Below, piece by piece: positions 27,074-41,720 of a stretch of DNA of 47,500 nucleotides. How positions within the stretch are numbered: position 1 is the first letter of the stretch; each line of letters starts with the position of its first letter. The notes beneath the pieces are model-generated. The model did not search any database and was not told where the DNA came from. It worked only from the letters and a program-made list of their open reading frames with translations. The stretch covers positions 6,255,311 to 6,302,810 of the forward strand of contig CM022673.1 of the NCBI GenBank assembly GCA_012295275.1, read 5' to 3'. A program made the position numbers and the translations under genes. This DNA comes from Chrysomallon squamiferum (lineage: Eukaryota; Mollusca; Gastropoda; Neomphalida; Peltospiridae).

Positions 27074-27580
27074 TCAATATCGCAAATAGAATAAAATCAA
27101 TACAATGGTACTTTTTTTTTTAAAGTTTATTTTCTTGTATAATGATAAAACCATGAAGACATTCAATACAATATGAACAGTAAATAAAACAGATTCAGTT
27201 AACATCCACTGAAAAGACAATATCACAGTCAAAGAAAATAATAACAGCAGTAGCTTCACGCCCAATACTTGTATAACAACACTTTGAAAGCACTCAAAGA
27301 TTTTTTTTCTTCCTTCGTCACCGTCAGTCTCTGACGTATCTGGGTTAGACTCTGCGAGACGATTCAGCACGAAACTCTGGACAAGACTGTGGAACACTTG
27401 GTATGCGAGATTTTCAGTCGGGATAAATAATGAGGCTTTTGAACCTGGTCCCTTTAATTTTCGTGCGAGTCTTTCAAACACTTTGTTTTGCAAGAGCATC
27501 GCAAAATACGACTGGGTAATAATTTGTCTTGGTCTCTTCGGTTTGTGAGGTCCGTAAGCGGTTTCGTTTTTTTTTTTAGC
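27074..27580 (-). CDS. Unrecognised 168-codon open frame in the 3' flank of the CDC25-like gene
   Basis: The frame opens after a TAA, 41 bases past the CDC25-like stop, and its first ATG is at 27499. The N-terminal half has mixed, protein-like composition: a basic stretch (PHKPKRPRQ), LLQNKVFERLARKLKG, then an acidic TSETDGDEGRKK. The C-terminal half is hydrophobic with two membrane-segment-like stretches, which AT-rich DNA can produce by chance. I recognise no family. The simplest reading is 3' UTR. Alternatives are a separate small gene or an alternative last exon. Confidence 0.25.
   Translation of the reverse strand, partial: AKKKNETAYGPHKPKRPRQIITQSYFAMLLQNKVFERLARKLKGPGSKASLFIPTENLAYQVFHSLVQSFVLNRLAESNPDTSETDGDEGRKKIFECFQSVVIQVLGVKLLLLLFSLTVILSFQWMLTESVLFTVHIVLNVFMVLSLYKKINFKKKSTIVLILFYLRY
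27126..27131 (-). terminator. Possible polyadenylation signal of the CDC25-like gene
   Basis: AATAAA on the minus strand lies about 490 nt past the stop codon. A second one is at 27069-27064. AATAAA is common by chance in such AT-rich DNA. Confidence 0.3.
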
Positions 27581-27621
27581 TTACTTTCAACGAGATTGGC
27601 TCCGATATTGTGACCTATTGT

Positions 27622-30861
<3,240 letters not shown>

Positions 30862-30952
30862 GTTAAAGCAGAAGAAAATGTGAATCTGAAAGCACTTGTG
30901 ACGAGATGCGATGATCTGTTTGAAACGGTTGCCAAGTTGGTGAGTGTCCTAA

Positions 30953-30961
30953 CTATTTATA
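30953..30961 (-). promoter_or_regulatory. TATA box of the CDC25-like gene
   Basis: Minus-strand TATAAATAG lies about 92 bases upstream of the ATG. At the usual 25-30 base spacing this puts transcription start near 30925-30930 and a 5' leader of about 65-70 nt. Confidence 0.5.
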
Positions 30962-31302
30962 CCTATGGTTATACCTGCCTGATTGCGGCACAGTTAACTC
31001 ATTAGGGTTCAGAGGTAAAATCCGTTCACGATGGTTTTTGGGTGTGATTAACGTGTGTTGGGTTAGTCGACAGCTCTGGCGGCTTGAATGCGAGTTAACA
31101 GTTTTTTGACAGGTTGTTTGTTGTCTGTAACAACTCTGTGAAGAACGCTAATTAAAATATCTTATAGCTAGCTTTAATTAAGTAATCAGTTGTTTAATCT
31201 AGCTGCGAGTTAACTGTGTAAAAATAATTAGTAAAATTTGTTATTATTATTATTATTATTTAATAATTAAAGAAATATAGAAATACACAGATAAATAGAT
31301 AA

Positions 31303-31433
31303 ATAATATAATAATATAATATAATGTAATGTAATGTAATGTAATATAATATAATATAATATAATATAATATAATATAATATAATATAATATAATATAAT
31401 ATAATATAATATAATGCAGTATAATATAATATC
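31303..31433. repeat. (TAATA)n pentanucleotide array
   Basis: About 26 pentamers, with a run of TAATG variants near the left end. Confidence 0.92.
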
Positions 31434-31729
31434 ACAAACAATATAATTGTTTTAACGTTAATATCAGTTACAAATCATTCATAACAGGAACAGATTTCAA
31501 AATGAAACGCACAGATTTTGTTTTCTACCAAACGTGTAGGCTTCTCTTTGATTTCTTTCATTAAACGTTTTCTTCATCAACTAACATCGTTATTAGGCTT
31601 TTGAATTTGAGGCGTCGTTTCCTGTTTTATTCCGTTAATATTTCAGTGTTATTAGACTATAAACACTCCTAAATAACCGTTTTAGTGTAGGTGCTATTAA
31701 GGTTATTGCTTTTAGTATGAATACAACTT

Positions 31730-31840
31730 TCATACATGGTCTATAAATACTGACAATAAAGCTGGAGAAAGAATATCGCCTTGTCTTACGCCTTTTAAGA
31801 CAAGCAATATAATATGATGGAAATACTGCAGTGTCATATC
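31730..31840 (-). mobile_element. Fragment of a LINE-type reverse transcriptase
   Basis: The minus-strand frame encodes KGVRQGDILSPALLSVFID between stops at 31843-31841 and 31732-31730. GVRQGDxLSPxLxSxFI is the conserved motif-B region of non-LTR retrotransposon reverse transcriptases. No convincing upstream catalytic Asp motif or downstream YADD is visible, so this is a decayed scrap of about 36 codons. Confidence 0.55.
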
Positions 31841-32079
31841 TTATATGTATATTACATTAACTTATTAGGTAAAATACGTTTAGTGGGTCATTGTAGGTCG
31901 TTGATTTAACAGTAAGTGTGACAGTTATGAATTGGTTTGACAGTGCATACAAAACAGTTCATTAATATAAACCTTTCATAATCAGTGGAGAATAATTAAA
32001 TATCGGAGAAGATTAACAACAAGGAAGTAGTAAAAATAAAACAAAGAATAACGAATAACAATTAATATAACTAAACATC

Positions 32080-32269
32080 AGCAACTGCTACTACTACCAC
32101 TGCTACTAACACTACTGTTACCACCACCACCAAAAGCAACACCATCATAGCTGCTACTACTAGTACCACTACTACTATTACTATTATAACTGCTATTTCT
32201 ATTACTACTACTACTACGACTATTGCAATGTTTTCATAATCGTCATTATTATCATAATCATCATCATCA

Positions 32270-32312
<43 letters not shown>

Positions 32313-32345
32313 TATTACTATTATTATTATTGCTGCTATTGCTAT
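32080..32345. repeat. (ACT/ATC/ATT)n trinucleotide array
   Basis: ACT/ACC units pass through ATC to ATT. The frames over it are low-complexity only. Confidence 0.92.
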
Positions 32346-32516
32346 TGTTGATGTTGCTGTTGTTTTTATTTTTCTTATTCAAATAAATTAAAAACAAATG
32401 AAACAAACATAAATTTTACTATAAAAAAATTAATCAAATCAAAACACAAAACATCTTAAATATTTATTTCTATTAAAAAAAAAAAAAAAAACAAGTCATG
32501 TTTTTTCTTTGTTTAG

Positions 32517-32869
32517 GGAGAATTCTATCGCTACAGACAGTGAACTCCAATGTGACAGAGAAGCACCAATACGAACGATGGTCAAGACGCAGCCAGAGAC
32601 ATTCAAAGAAACACGATCTCGTTTCGCTGAAGGATAATTTTAGTGTGAAAGCTATAAAAAGAAGAGGCTACCGTGCAATCATAATTAATGATCCGCTTCC
32701 GTCCTTTCAGGATTTGTCCTTGAACTGTTACTTTCAAGAACGAAAACTCTTAAAATTTATTAAGATGGCGGAAAAGTCTTCGCTGTTTTTCAGACAAATA
32801 GTCAGAGACATACCAAATGTATCCACTGTTTCTGTTTACAGTGATATAAAGATTTCTGTTAGTTCCTGA
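32517..32869 (+). CDS. Candidate terminal exon or small gene, unrecognised
   Basis: An open frame of 123 codons runs from an ATG at 32498 to a TGA at 32867-32869. Within it, TTTTTTCTTTGTTTAG is a good splice acceptor, so the real start may be the exon border at 32517. Composition is mixed and free of repeats: a basic segment (YERWSRRSQRHSKKH), then AIIINDPLPSFQDLSLNCYF. Apart from the frame in the CDC25-like 3' flank, it is the longest non-repetitive open frame outside that gene, on the opposite strand and about 1.6 kb from its promoter. I do not recognise a family, and chance remains likely. Confidence 0.25.
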
Positions 32870-34270
32870 TACTAATGATATTAATAGTTTTCCAGTTTCA
32901 TCCATTGCCCAAACTGATGTACATTATTTCTCATTCGACCTCATGTGGTCCTGAGACAGATATGTAAAAACTTTGTGTGTGTGAAATAAGGTGTATTGTT
33001 TTTATCTGTTGTCATTGTTGATAATGATGATGATGATGATGATGATGTTTTTTTTTTGGATAGACCGCACTGTTTCAGCTTTTCAGAAAAAATCTGCAAA
33101 AAATATATATATATATATATATATACCATTTTGATTTCGTTTTCTTTTTCTTTTCTTTATTTATTTATTTATTTTAACCATTTTTCTAACCTCTGTCTCC
33201 AAAATACAAAATACAAACATTTTTAACAAATGCAATATATTTTCTCCACCATTTTATAAATAATGACGTATACCATTGTATTACCTGTCTTGCTCGGTTT
33301 TTTAAGTTAAAGAAAACAAATAATTGTCAATTTCAGTCAAGTGGACACATGTACAATTATTACAAGAATGCGAACATTAAATAAATGTGCAGGCGAACCT
33401 ATCCTAGGGATACTGTCAGGCAGATTAGTACCAGTGTGTTTACATCTCATTGCACAATACTGTGGGGTGTGTTGTGCATTTTGACATCCGAAACTGCCTA
33501 GAGACCCAGTGTAGGCAAAGGGGGATACACCCCTGACACACCTCAACAGGCTTATGACAAAGTAGAATAAATTTAGACAACTCCTTCATTACAATGTTCA
33601 TGTTCTCTAATGTCTAGCTGCTTTTCATTCTCTTCGTTGTTGTTTGGGGTTTTTTGGGGTTTTTTTTTTTTTTTTTTTTGTTATTAATTTTTTTTTTTTT
33701 TTTGGTTGTTGTTGAAATCTTTATTAATATTAATATTCATAAGTTCCATTGTTTATTCTTACGTTTTCACAATTTGTGTTTAATTTGAATAATATATGTT
33801 TACAAAGACTAATATGTCCCCCCAAGAGCACGTTTACACATATTCAGTATTTGACTTACGTCCTTATGTATCTTGTTATTTATTCATTAATTTATTTATA
33901 TTTATACAACGTATCTCGTGTTTCGCTGAATTATTACCAAAGAATAAATAAATCTTCGGTTCAGTTCGGTTTATTTCAACCCGACACGCGCACACCCTTA
34001 TGCACTAAATGTTTGACGATGTCACAGACAAAGCTTCATTTTTTTTTTTTTTACCAGTGTGACTATTGTTAACCTTACCTCAGATTACAGTTAAATCTGT
34101 AACAAGTTTTACAAAATACTAGGTGTACGGAAACGCTGTTTTCATGGTTCAGTCGAGTTTGTTGAAAAGAAAATTTAGAAACTCGAAACCGGATAAATTA
34201 ACTATTGAAAGTTTATTAATTATTGAATACAAAAATTAAATGGTGAGATTGTTTTCATACAGTTAGCAGG
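32870..34270. other. Anonymous DNA
   Basis: Holds a short GAT array (33024-33047), a T/G-rich block (33650-33710) and a GC-richer patch (33400-33550) that might be old transposon sequence. It is unrecognised. Confidence 0.4.
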
Positions 34271-34473
34271 ATTATTGATAAGATTTTTGTTATATTAAGA
34301 AAGAATTCTTTCTTTTTATTTTTTTCTATTTGTATGTATGTATTATTGATAACATTTTTGTTATATTAAGAAAGAATTCTTTCTGTTTATTTTTTTCTAT
34401 TTGTATGTATGTATTATTGATAAGATTTTTGTTATATTAAGAAAGAATTATGTTTTTCTGTTTGTATGTGTGT
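34271..34473. repeat. 71-bp minisatellite, three copies, the last shortened
   Basis: Copies begin at 34271, 34342 and 34413 with attattgataagatttttg. The first two differ at about two positions and the third lacks about 10 bases. Confidence 0.92.
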
Positions 34474-34679
34474 ATTTTTCTCTTTTTATCTACTTATCAA
34501 CCAACTTAACAACCTAGCTGCCAAACTAGCTACCTATTTATCTATATATATGTATGTCTGATTTTGTAAGTATAGAAGTTGTCAGTAAATAAGTAAATAG
34601 ATTAGTAAATAAATTAGTAAATAAATAAATTCATGTATGAATATATGAACAACATATATATATGTATATGTGTATAAAT

Positions 34680-34885
34680 ACACACACACACACACACACA
34701 CAGACACACGTAAGTACAAACGTACATTAATAAACAGGCCAACTCAATTACGTATCTTTGCATACATACTAACATACACACATACATTCATACATACGTA
34801 CGTACATACATACTTACATACATACATACATACATAACTATATACATACATACATACATAAATATATACATATATACATACATCT
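34680..34885. repeat. (CA)n and (CATA)n array
   Basis: A short CA array is followed by degenerate CATA units. Confidence 0.9.
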
Positions 34886-36174
34886 ATTAGAATGTGTTTA
34901 TTATGTTACCGTTTTATTTTATTTATTTTTTCTCAATCTCGTCATTTATTTTATTTTATTTTATTTTTTTTGTGACCTTTCCTTTGCGCATTTTTCATTC
35001 ATTTTTTTTTTTTTTTTTTTCCCCTTTCCACTTCCTATTCTTTCCTATAATTAAAAAAATAGTTGACTTCCTTTCGGAAATAGAATCCATATCAACACCA
35101 TCACATGTTATTATCTATCAGTAACACCTAATTAGCCGTCTTTTGTCGCCTGTTTGTTTTGCACATTGGCGCAAAACTAACTTCCAATCATTTAATTTCA
35201 CTAATCATATATCAAGGCGAAGTAATCTTTGAAGAGGACTGCCACACTGCAGAAGTATCCCACGAGTTTCTTGATTAGAATAATCTTCGGGTCTCCAAAC
35301 ACACATTTTTTTTTTTTCCTCTCTCTTTCTCTTTCTTGTAAGCTTTTTTCTTTTTTTTTTTTTTTTTTTTTTCTCTCTCTCTCTGGCTTTCATAAAACAT
35401 GCATTTTTTTTTCTTTCTTTCTTTTTCTTCAAAATATGCTTTATTTCTTTCAAACATTTTTTTTTTTTTTTTTTTGTTATTATTATTATTTCTTTCAAAC
35501 ATTATATTTTATCTGTATTTTCCCCTTCAAATCCAGTTTTAACCAAAATATCAATAAAGTGTAATTTTAAGGTCTCGGCGATAAAAAGTTTGATAAAAGA
35601 AAATGTGTTTTCGTTTTATGTTTGAATGAAGTCAATCTGGAGAAAAGGATCCATAATAATATTTCAATGGTTTTTTGTGTGGGTTATTTTTTTCTTCTGT
35701 TTTCCTTTTACTTTTATTGTATTTCTTCTATGTATTTTTAATTTTATTAATTAATATATTTTTAAATTTTAGATAATAATAATAAAATATAATAATTGAT
35801 AAAATTTTCAAAATTTCTATTAGTCAATGAATAAATAAATAAATATTTTCCTTCATCACCATCATCATTATCACCAACATTATCGCCAACGCCGTCGAAG
35901 TACTGAATGAGTGACGTGAAATAAGGAATGAATTTCAGTTCTGGATTCCAGCCTATCCCTTTGACTGTTGCCACCGTTCTTTGTACGAAATGAAAAGCGA
36001 TGTGACGTCGTAGGCGATTATTTCTTTAACCAAGGAGACTAGGAAAGCGAGTAATTGCTCTGTGATGAAGGATCATGGTGTTTTGGCTTAGAAACAATTT
36101 CCTAAACCTCAGATTAAGACAACTGGTAGGAGTTTGTCTGTCAAAAGAAGAGGATGCAGGTGTGTAAGAGTGAC

Positions 36175-36176
<2 letters not shown>

Positions 36177-36253
<77 letters not shown>
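36177..36253. repeat. (GA)n array
   Basis: About 77 bases of GA, followed by degenerate CAGAGA units to about 36330. Confidence 0.95.
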
Positions 36254-36260
<7 letters not shown>

Positions 36261-36408
36261 CACAGAGACAGGTTGAGACAGAGACAGAGACAGAGAATGA
36301 AAAAGAAACAGTCAGAGAGAAAAAGAGTGAGACCAGAAGGACATAAAAATAATAAATAAATAAAATTTATCAGTAATCGTTAATATTTATTTGATATTCT
36401 CTTTCTGG

Positions 36409-36411
<3 letters not shown>

Positions 36412-36446
<35 letters not shown>
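36412..36446. repeat. Poly-A, 35 nt
   Basis: Uninterrupted A run. Confidence 0.95.
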
Positions 36447-36448
<2 letters not shown>

Positions 36449-36540
36449 TTTTGGAATAAAGATCAATCGCGTAAGTGATCTTTTATTTCTTTTTCTGCCT
36501 TTTATCTATCCTTTCAAAGACGTAAAATCACAGTTTGCAG

Positions 36541-36590
36541 TGTACTGGGGGTTCGATCCCACAGCCACTGTGAACCAGAGGAGTATTTTG
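36541..36590 (+). mobile_element. Partial tRNA-like / SINE remnant
   Basis: GGTTCGATCCC (36550-36560) matches the tRNA B-box consensus, with short flanking complementarity (TGGG/CCCA). No A-box is found 30-40 bases upstream, so this is not an intact tRNA gene. It may be a truncated SINE or a chance match. Confidence 0.35.
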
Positions 36591-36767
36591 TGACTTGACT
36601 ACATTTTGCCCCTTTTCCCTGATATTAACCCGTGGTCGTATCTTTTCATGGGATCAACCTCATTTAGCAATGTCTTAATGGTCGTGCTGTCTTGACCGCA
36701 ACTCTGATTCAAAACAACATCATTCATAACGTATCAGCTTATTTTCATCAAACAAAACATGCTGGTC

Positions 36768-37046
36768 TTATGAAGGATGAGAAGAGACACGACATCCATA
36801 ACGTTGACGACGTTGATTTAGCGAACGTCCCGTTGAATCAATAGAATAATGCAAATTCGCCATCTTTTCCGAGATGAAGTTTTTGAGTTCTACAGAATCT
36901 GTGGTTCTTGTGTCTTTATCTCGTGTTCGTTGACCAGTTGCTCTTCTCTTGTTTTCAGAGATAGGAATCTGGTGATGTTTTGTCATTTTGCTTTTCCATG
37001 ATGTCTGACTGTTTTGGTTTGGTGAATCTTTGATAGGTTTTTTTTA
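36768..37046 (-). CDS. Open frame of polar composition, possibly a decayed gene
   Basis: The minus-strand frame is open for about 92 codons, with its first ATG at 36986. It reads MTKHHQIPISENKRRATGQR and ends after RSLNQRRQRYGCRVSSHPS. Neighbouring frames are also open and polar because the strand is A and C rich, which weakens the case. No family is recognised. Confidence 0.18.
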
Positions 37047-37242
37047 TTATTGGTATTACGCTCATTTTCACAATGTGTTGGTGTTTGTTGATCAGTCGTT
37101 CATCAGACTTTTGAGTCTGGAATTTTAGATGATAATTTCATATTTTGTTTTCTAGACGATTTGTTTTTTCCAGAAACATTTTGTTTTCATATTTTCAATA
37201 ACAATTGTTTTTGTTGTTTTTCCAATATACTTTTTCAAAAAT

Positions 37243-37263
37243 GTATTTATTTATTTATTTATT

Positions 37264-37341
<78 letters not shown>
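37243..37341. repeat. (ATTT)n(ATT)n array
   Basis: ATTT units change to a perfect ATT array. Confidence 0.95.
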
Positions 37342-37901
37342 TTATATTTTTATGGTTTGACGAAGCTTTAATTATTTATTACTGTGTTTTTTTGTTTTTA
37401 GTCTCGAAATAATTTCATTATTATTTTAGCTTTCTGATTAAACTTTTCTTTTGAAATTTAGACACAGCATATAACTTAATTTTTTTATTTTATTTTCTGA
37501 AAATTGGACATTTTGTTTTGTTAACATTTTTACATTTTGTTTCAACTGACGTTCTGTCTTTTTGTTCATCCCAAATTCTGGCATTTTATTTTAGTAACAT
37601 TCTGACAATTGCTGCTGAAATTGCCGGTCCTTCTTTGATGAAATAAATTAGGGAAACGTGTAAAAACAGGGTAATTTCCTTCCCCTATTTTTATCCACTG
37701 ATTTTAGGCTTTTATCAAGCTATGATTTATATAGATAATTTGAGAGAATTTTATTAGGTACTCGAGTGTTATTTATTAATATTAGAGTAATAATTCACAA
37801 GATGTAAATTGTATGATGAGAGATCGAGACCAAGGCTTCATTACTGTCCACCGAAACAGTGGAACGTTTTCTAATCTGATATGTCTGTCTGACTGTTTGT
37901 C

Positions 37902-37904
<3 letters not shown>
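37342..37904. other. T-rich DNA with a degenerate 'acattttgttt' motif
   Basis: The motif recurs irregularly from 37177 to 37610 (near 37178, 37509, 37532 and 37577), suggesting an old diverged repeat. No gene is supported. Confidence 0.35.
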
Positions 37905-37982
<78 letters not shown>

Positions 37983-38170
37983 CTGTCTGTTATCTATCTA
38001 TCTATCTATTTATATGTCTATCTCTGTCTCTACCTGTCTATATCCATATATGTATTTCAGTCTGTCTGTCTTATCCACCATCCTATTTACCTTTCTGTCT
38101 CTATCTGTCAGTCTATTTATTTCTCTTTTTGTGTGTCTGTATCTCTATTTATCTGTCTACCTACCTACCT
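37905..38170. repeat. (TC)n array with a CTGT/CTAT tail
   Basis: TC occupies 37905-37978, then degenerate CTGT/CTAT/CTAC tetranucleotides follow. Confidence 0.93.
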
Positions 38171-39044
38171 ACACACACAAACACGCCTATGTGTGTATGT
38201 GAGTGTGTAATCTATATATTATCATGCCCTGCGTATTTGACTATCGTTCCATCCATCCGTTTCACCACACATACTTATATGTATCTACAGGAAGGAAGGG
38301 AGAAAAGGAAAAGGAAATCAAGAAGAAACAAACAAAATAAAGAAGCAAACAAACTATAAGATATAAACAAGATATCAAAAAGACTACTTTTTTTCGTTTC
38401 TTTTCTTTTAACTTCCTTTTCGTTTTCCTTGTTTTTTTTTGTATTTTTTTTTTTTTTTTTTTTCAGAAACGGGCCAAAAGAAAAAATCTGATGCGCAAAA
38501 TGCATGTTTGTCGACCATTTTCTGGGCAACGTAATAAGTAAAAATGATGAAAGCTTTTAGTTTGCCTTGTGTAAAATAATTCCGCTTCGAGTACCTTGAT
38601 TAGCATCCATTACCATTTAATTCTGGCTTAAATGTGCATTCGTCTGTCGTGACGTTTCAAATCAGTTCTTGAATTTCAAAGAATAACGTGAAGTTAGTGA
38701 TGCAGATTTTGTTATTTCATTCATGGTTTAAGCAATTTACACAAATATTTTTGTTCAGTCGCTTCACTGACGGTTCGCACAGCGTGACACGCCCTATTAG
38801 TAACGTGATCGCCTGATCCACGTGATCTGATATCGATCATGGCCGATGACGCATAGTTATTTTTTTTTTTTTTTAATAGACTTATAACTGGCATATGTTA
38901 TCCTCTTTTCCCTGTCTGTCTGCATATGCGTATGTATTTATAATATGTATATACAAATACACGTACATATATATATATGTGTGTATTTCTTTGTTCGTGT
39001 GTGTAAGTGCGTTTTGATGTATATGAATGCATGCGTGTACGTAC

Positions 39045-39115
39045 CTTTGTACCTTTTTATCCGGTAAACTTGGGACCGGAGATGCTTCGGTTTCTGGATA
39101 CGTGTCAAATCTTTC
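39045..39115 (-). CDS. Candidate internal exon, 71 nt
   Basis: Acceptor TTTTTATATTTCAAG and donor AAAG|GTACGT bracket a segment open in two frames. One frame reads ERFDTYPETEASPVPSLPDK, which looks like a linker or tail segment. The CAAG acceptor and GTACGT donor are not optimal. Confidence 0.18.
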
Positions 39116-39570
39116 CTTGAAATATAAAAATAAACAATAAAAGAAATAATATGAACGAATGAAACTGTATTTAACAGATAAAAATTAATACACTTCGAAA
39201 GCAAGATGAATTTGATTTTTATTAGTTCACTTTTTACAATATCTGAACAGAACATGCTTTCCCACTAGCAAATTGCATTTCTGCTAGTCTTTTAATAGAT
39301 AAATAAAAAGGAGAGTAAACTGAAACAAATAATAACGTATTGTGAGAGGATCATCTCCATACAGAACATTCTCGCTTGAACTGGCGTCACGGAAACTGAA
39401 ATGCGCCTAATTTTTATGTACATACATACATACATACATATATATATATACATATATATATTTAAGAATACAGGTACATATGTATTTTCGTTAAAATACT
39501 TCAAACAGAACTAAAATTCGCGGTTTTCGTAATTTTCCAGATTTTTGGAAGACGGACATATGCCTATATG

Positions 39571-39626
39571 CATAATATAATTTGTACATGTATATATTCA
39601 TAATATAATCTGTACATGTATATAAG
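39571..39626. repeat. 28-bp duplication
   Basis: Two adjacent copies of cataatataatttgtacatg + tatatatt differ at about three positions. Confidence 0.85.
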
Positions 39627-40369
39627 CAAACAGACAGATATGTAAGAAGGCAGGTATCCTCTGTAACACACTCGAAACAGGACTGGCATACTTTTCTACC
39701 TCTGTTTGTTTGACTGTGACCGCAGCAATGAGAAAACTATTTTTTCATTGTCATTAAATATGCATCCGGGCGGATTAAACTTTCTCTTGGCAGCAAAAAA
39801 GTAACACATCTTTTCTGTCTCGCCAGCGTCATCTTCCTAGCCAAACAATCCTGTAAACGAAGGCGCACCAAGGAAAACCTCGCTGACAGAGATGGATGAA
39901 GAGCGATGAATCTTGTTGTGTTCGGTCGTCGTAACATGCTGGGGATTTCGGTGGCTGTTTTCTAGACCAGCGTCCTTCGCCTGTCGTGGCGACAAATTGT
40001 GTATGAACTGGACTGTCCAGGAAGACTTCTGGGATCTTCAGAAGGTCTGTTTTTTTTGTTGTTTTTTTCTACTTCTTTCATCGTTTGGTAATAAATGTAA
40101 TAAATATATATATTTTTTTCATTTGTGTTGTTTTGTGTGTTGTTAGAGGGGGATTATAATGGCGCAGATGCTTGCGTTTGGTACTATATGTAGTGTGTTT
40201 GAGTGAAATTTGAATACAGTTGAATGCTTTGAGGTTTATTGAGAAGAAACCTTTTGATTCTGTTCTAATAAGGTTTTCGTATATTTTTTTAATCTAACAT
40301 CCTCATCCGTGTAAGTAGAAATGTATGTATTTCAGTCTGTGTGTGTATGTATGTATAATACTGTTCATT

Positions 40370-40446
<77 letters not shown>

Positions 40447-40475
40447 TATTATTATTCTATATATATATATATATA
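40370..40475. repeat. (ATT)n array with a TA tail
   Basis: About 25 ATT units, then a short TA run. Confidence 0.93.
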
Positions 40476-40839
40476 TTGCTTAAAATAAAACTTTAAAAGG
40501 ACTGTCGTTTATTTTGCGTAGGCGAATGACGTACTTTTACTAAAATAAAAATGGATATTTTCATCATAGACACTAATAATACTGTCTATTAGAAATCACA
40601 ATCTCTCACGTTACAGTCCAACTCAATATGACCTTTCGTCCACCGCAGTGCAAATCCATGGAAAATCCGTTTGAAATTAACTCGTAGCTTTTTTACTTTG
40701 TAAAAATATAAAATATCCTTTATAGTTTGGATGTTTTAAAATATTTTTTGTATTTCTTAGATGAATTCAAAAGGTTGACTACAAACTGAATATAGAATTA
40801 AACCTCTTGAATTTTTCATCCTAAATAATAATTTATGTA

Positions 40840-40859
40840 TGTATATATGTATGTGTGTG

Positions 40860-40905
<46 letters not shown>

Positions 40906-41000
40906 GGTGGAAGTGTGTATGTTAGCATGTGTATTTATATATGTGTGTATATGTATGTAGATATATGGGTGTATGGATGCATGAATACATACATATATAC
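40840..41000. repeat. (GT)n and (GTAT)n array
   Basis: GT occupies about 40851-40902, then GTAT-type units. Confidence 0.92.
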
Positions 41001-41219
41001 ATGCATCTGTCTTTTTTATGAGTCCATCATTACATGAGTATACGACTCCGTTTTTTCTTTTTGTACATGTATTTGTCTGTTCGTGTACAAAGCTATCGTG
41101 GCATTTAGGTGTCAAAGTAACAACGACCGTAGTTACATTTCCTTTCAAACAGCGGCGCATCCTGACTTTGTTTTTAAAAACCTGCTAATTATCGTAAATC
41201 TACTTTATCTTCCAACACT

Positions 41220-41720
41220 GAAATCTCTTCATCTTGTTCAGTGCACGGAAACGTTCTCTGCGCGCGATTCTAAACACCCAAATGACTTCGCCTCATCAAA
41301 GGACTTCCAAAGGCAAGAAGACACTTGGTTCTGTTCCTTCTGAAGACCCTTTCAAATTACCTTATAAAAATCTCGACCCGCCGGAAGACGCCAAACCTCG
41401 ACATGTGATGACCAACGTTGCAGATTGCTCCCGGCGACAAAATTGCTGGCGGGTTTTTGTGTTGAAAAGTCACTTTTAACGAAATTAGATTAACAATTAA
41501 GTGTAATAACAGGTGCATTAGCTATGATTACTGGCTTTTCGCCGGCCGTGTGTTCCATTGATGTTCGGTTTGTTTCGAGCCAGACTTAATGCTTTTGTCG
41601 CCAAATGGATGCTTGCTTGTTTTTATGGCCGCGCGACATCACAGCTCGCCGGTTTGTTTAATGCCGGCCAGCTAAGACCAGTTGGTTAGAGGTGCTCGAT
41701 ACGGACCGAGAAATGGGAGG
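41220..41720 (+). other. Repeat-free island, possible exon or conserved regulatory element
   Basis: About 500 bases lack microsatellites and have raised GC. A strong acceptor (CTCTTCATCTTGTTCAG, ending 41241) opens a 77-codon plus-strand frame ending at 41479, which includes KTLGSVPSEDPFKLPYKNLD. A shorter second frame is also open. Downstream are homeodomain-type ATTA/TAAT cores and an E-box-like CAGGTG. An A-box-like GTTGGTTAGAGG lies at 41681-41692. Exon, enhancer and old SINE are all possible. Confidence 0.25.

Noticed and set aside
34062-34080. 18-nt microexon between TTGTTACAG and GAG|GTAAGG (minus strand)
   Set aside because: Both splice sites look good, but an 18-nt segment gives no coding evidence of its own.
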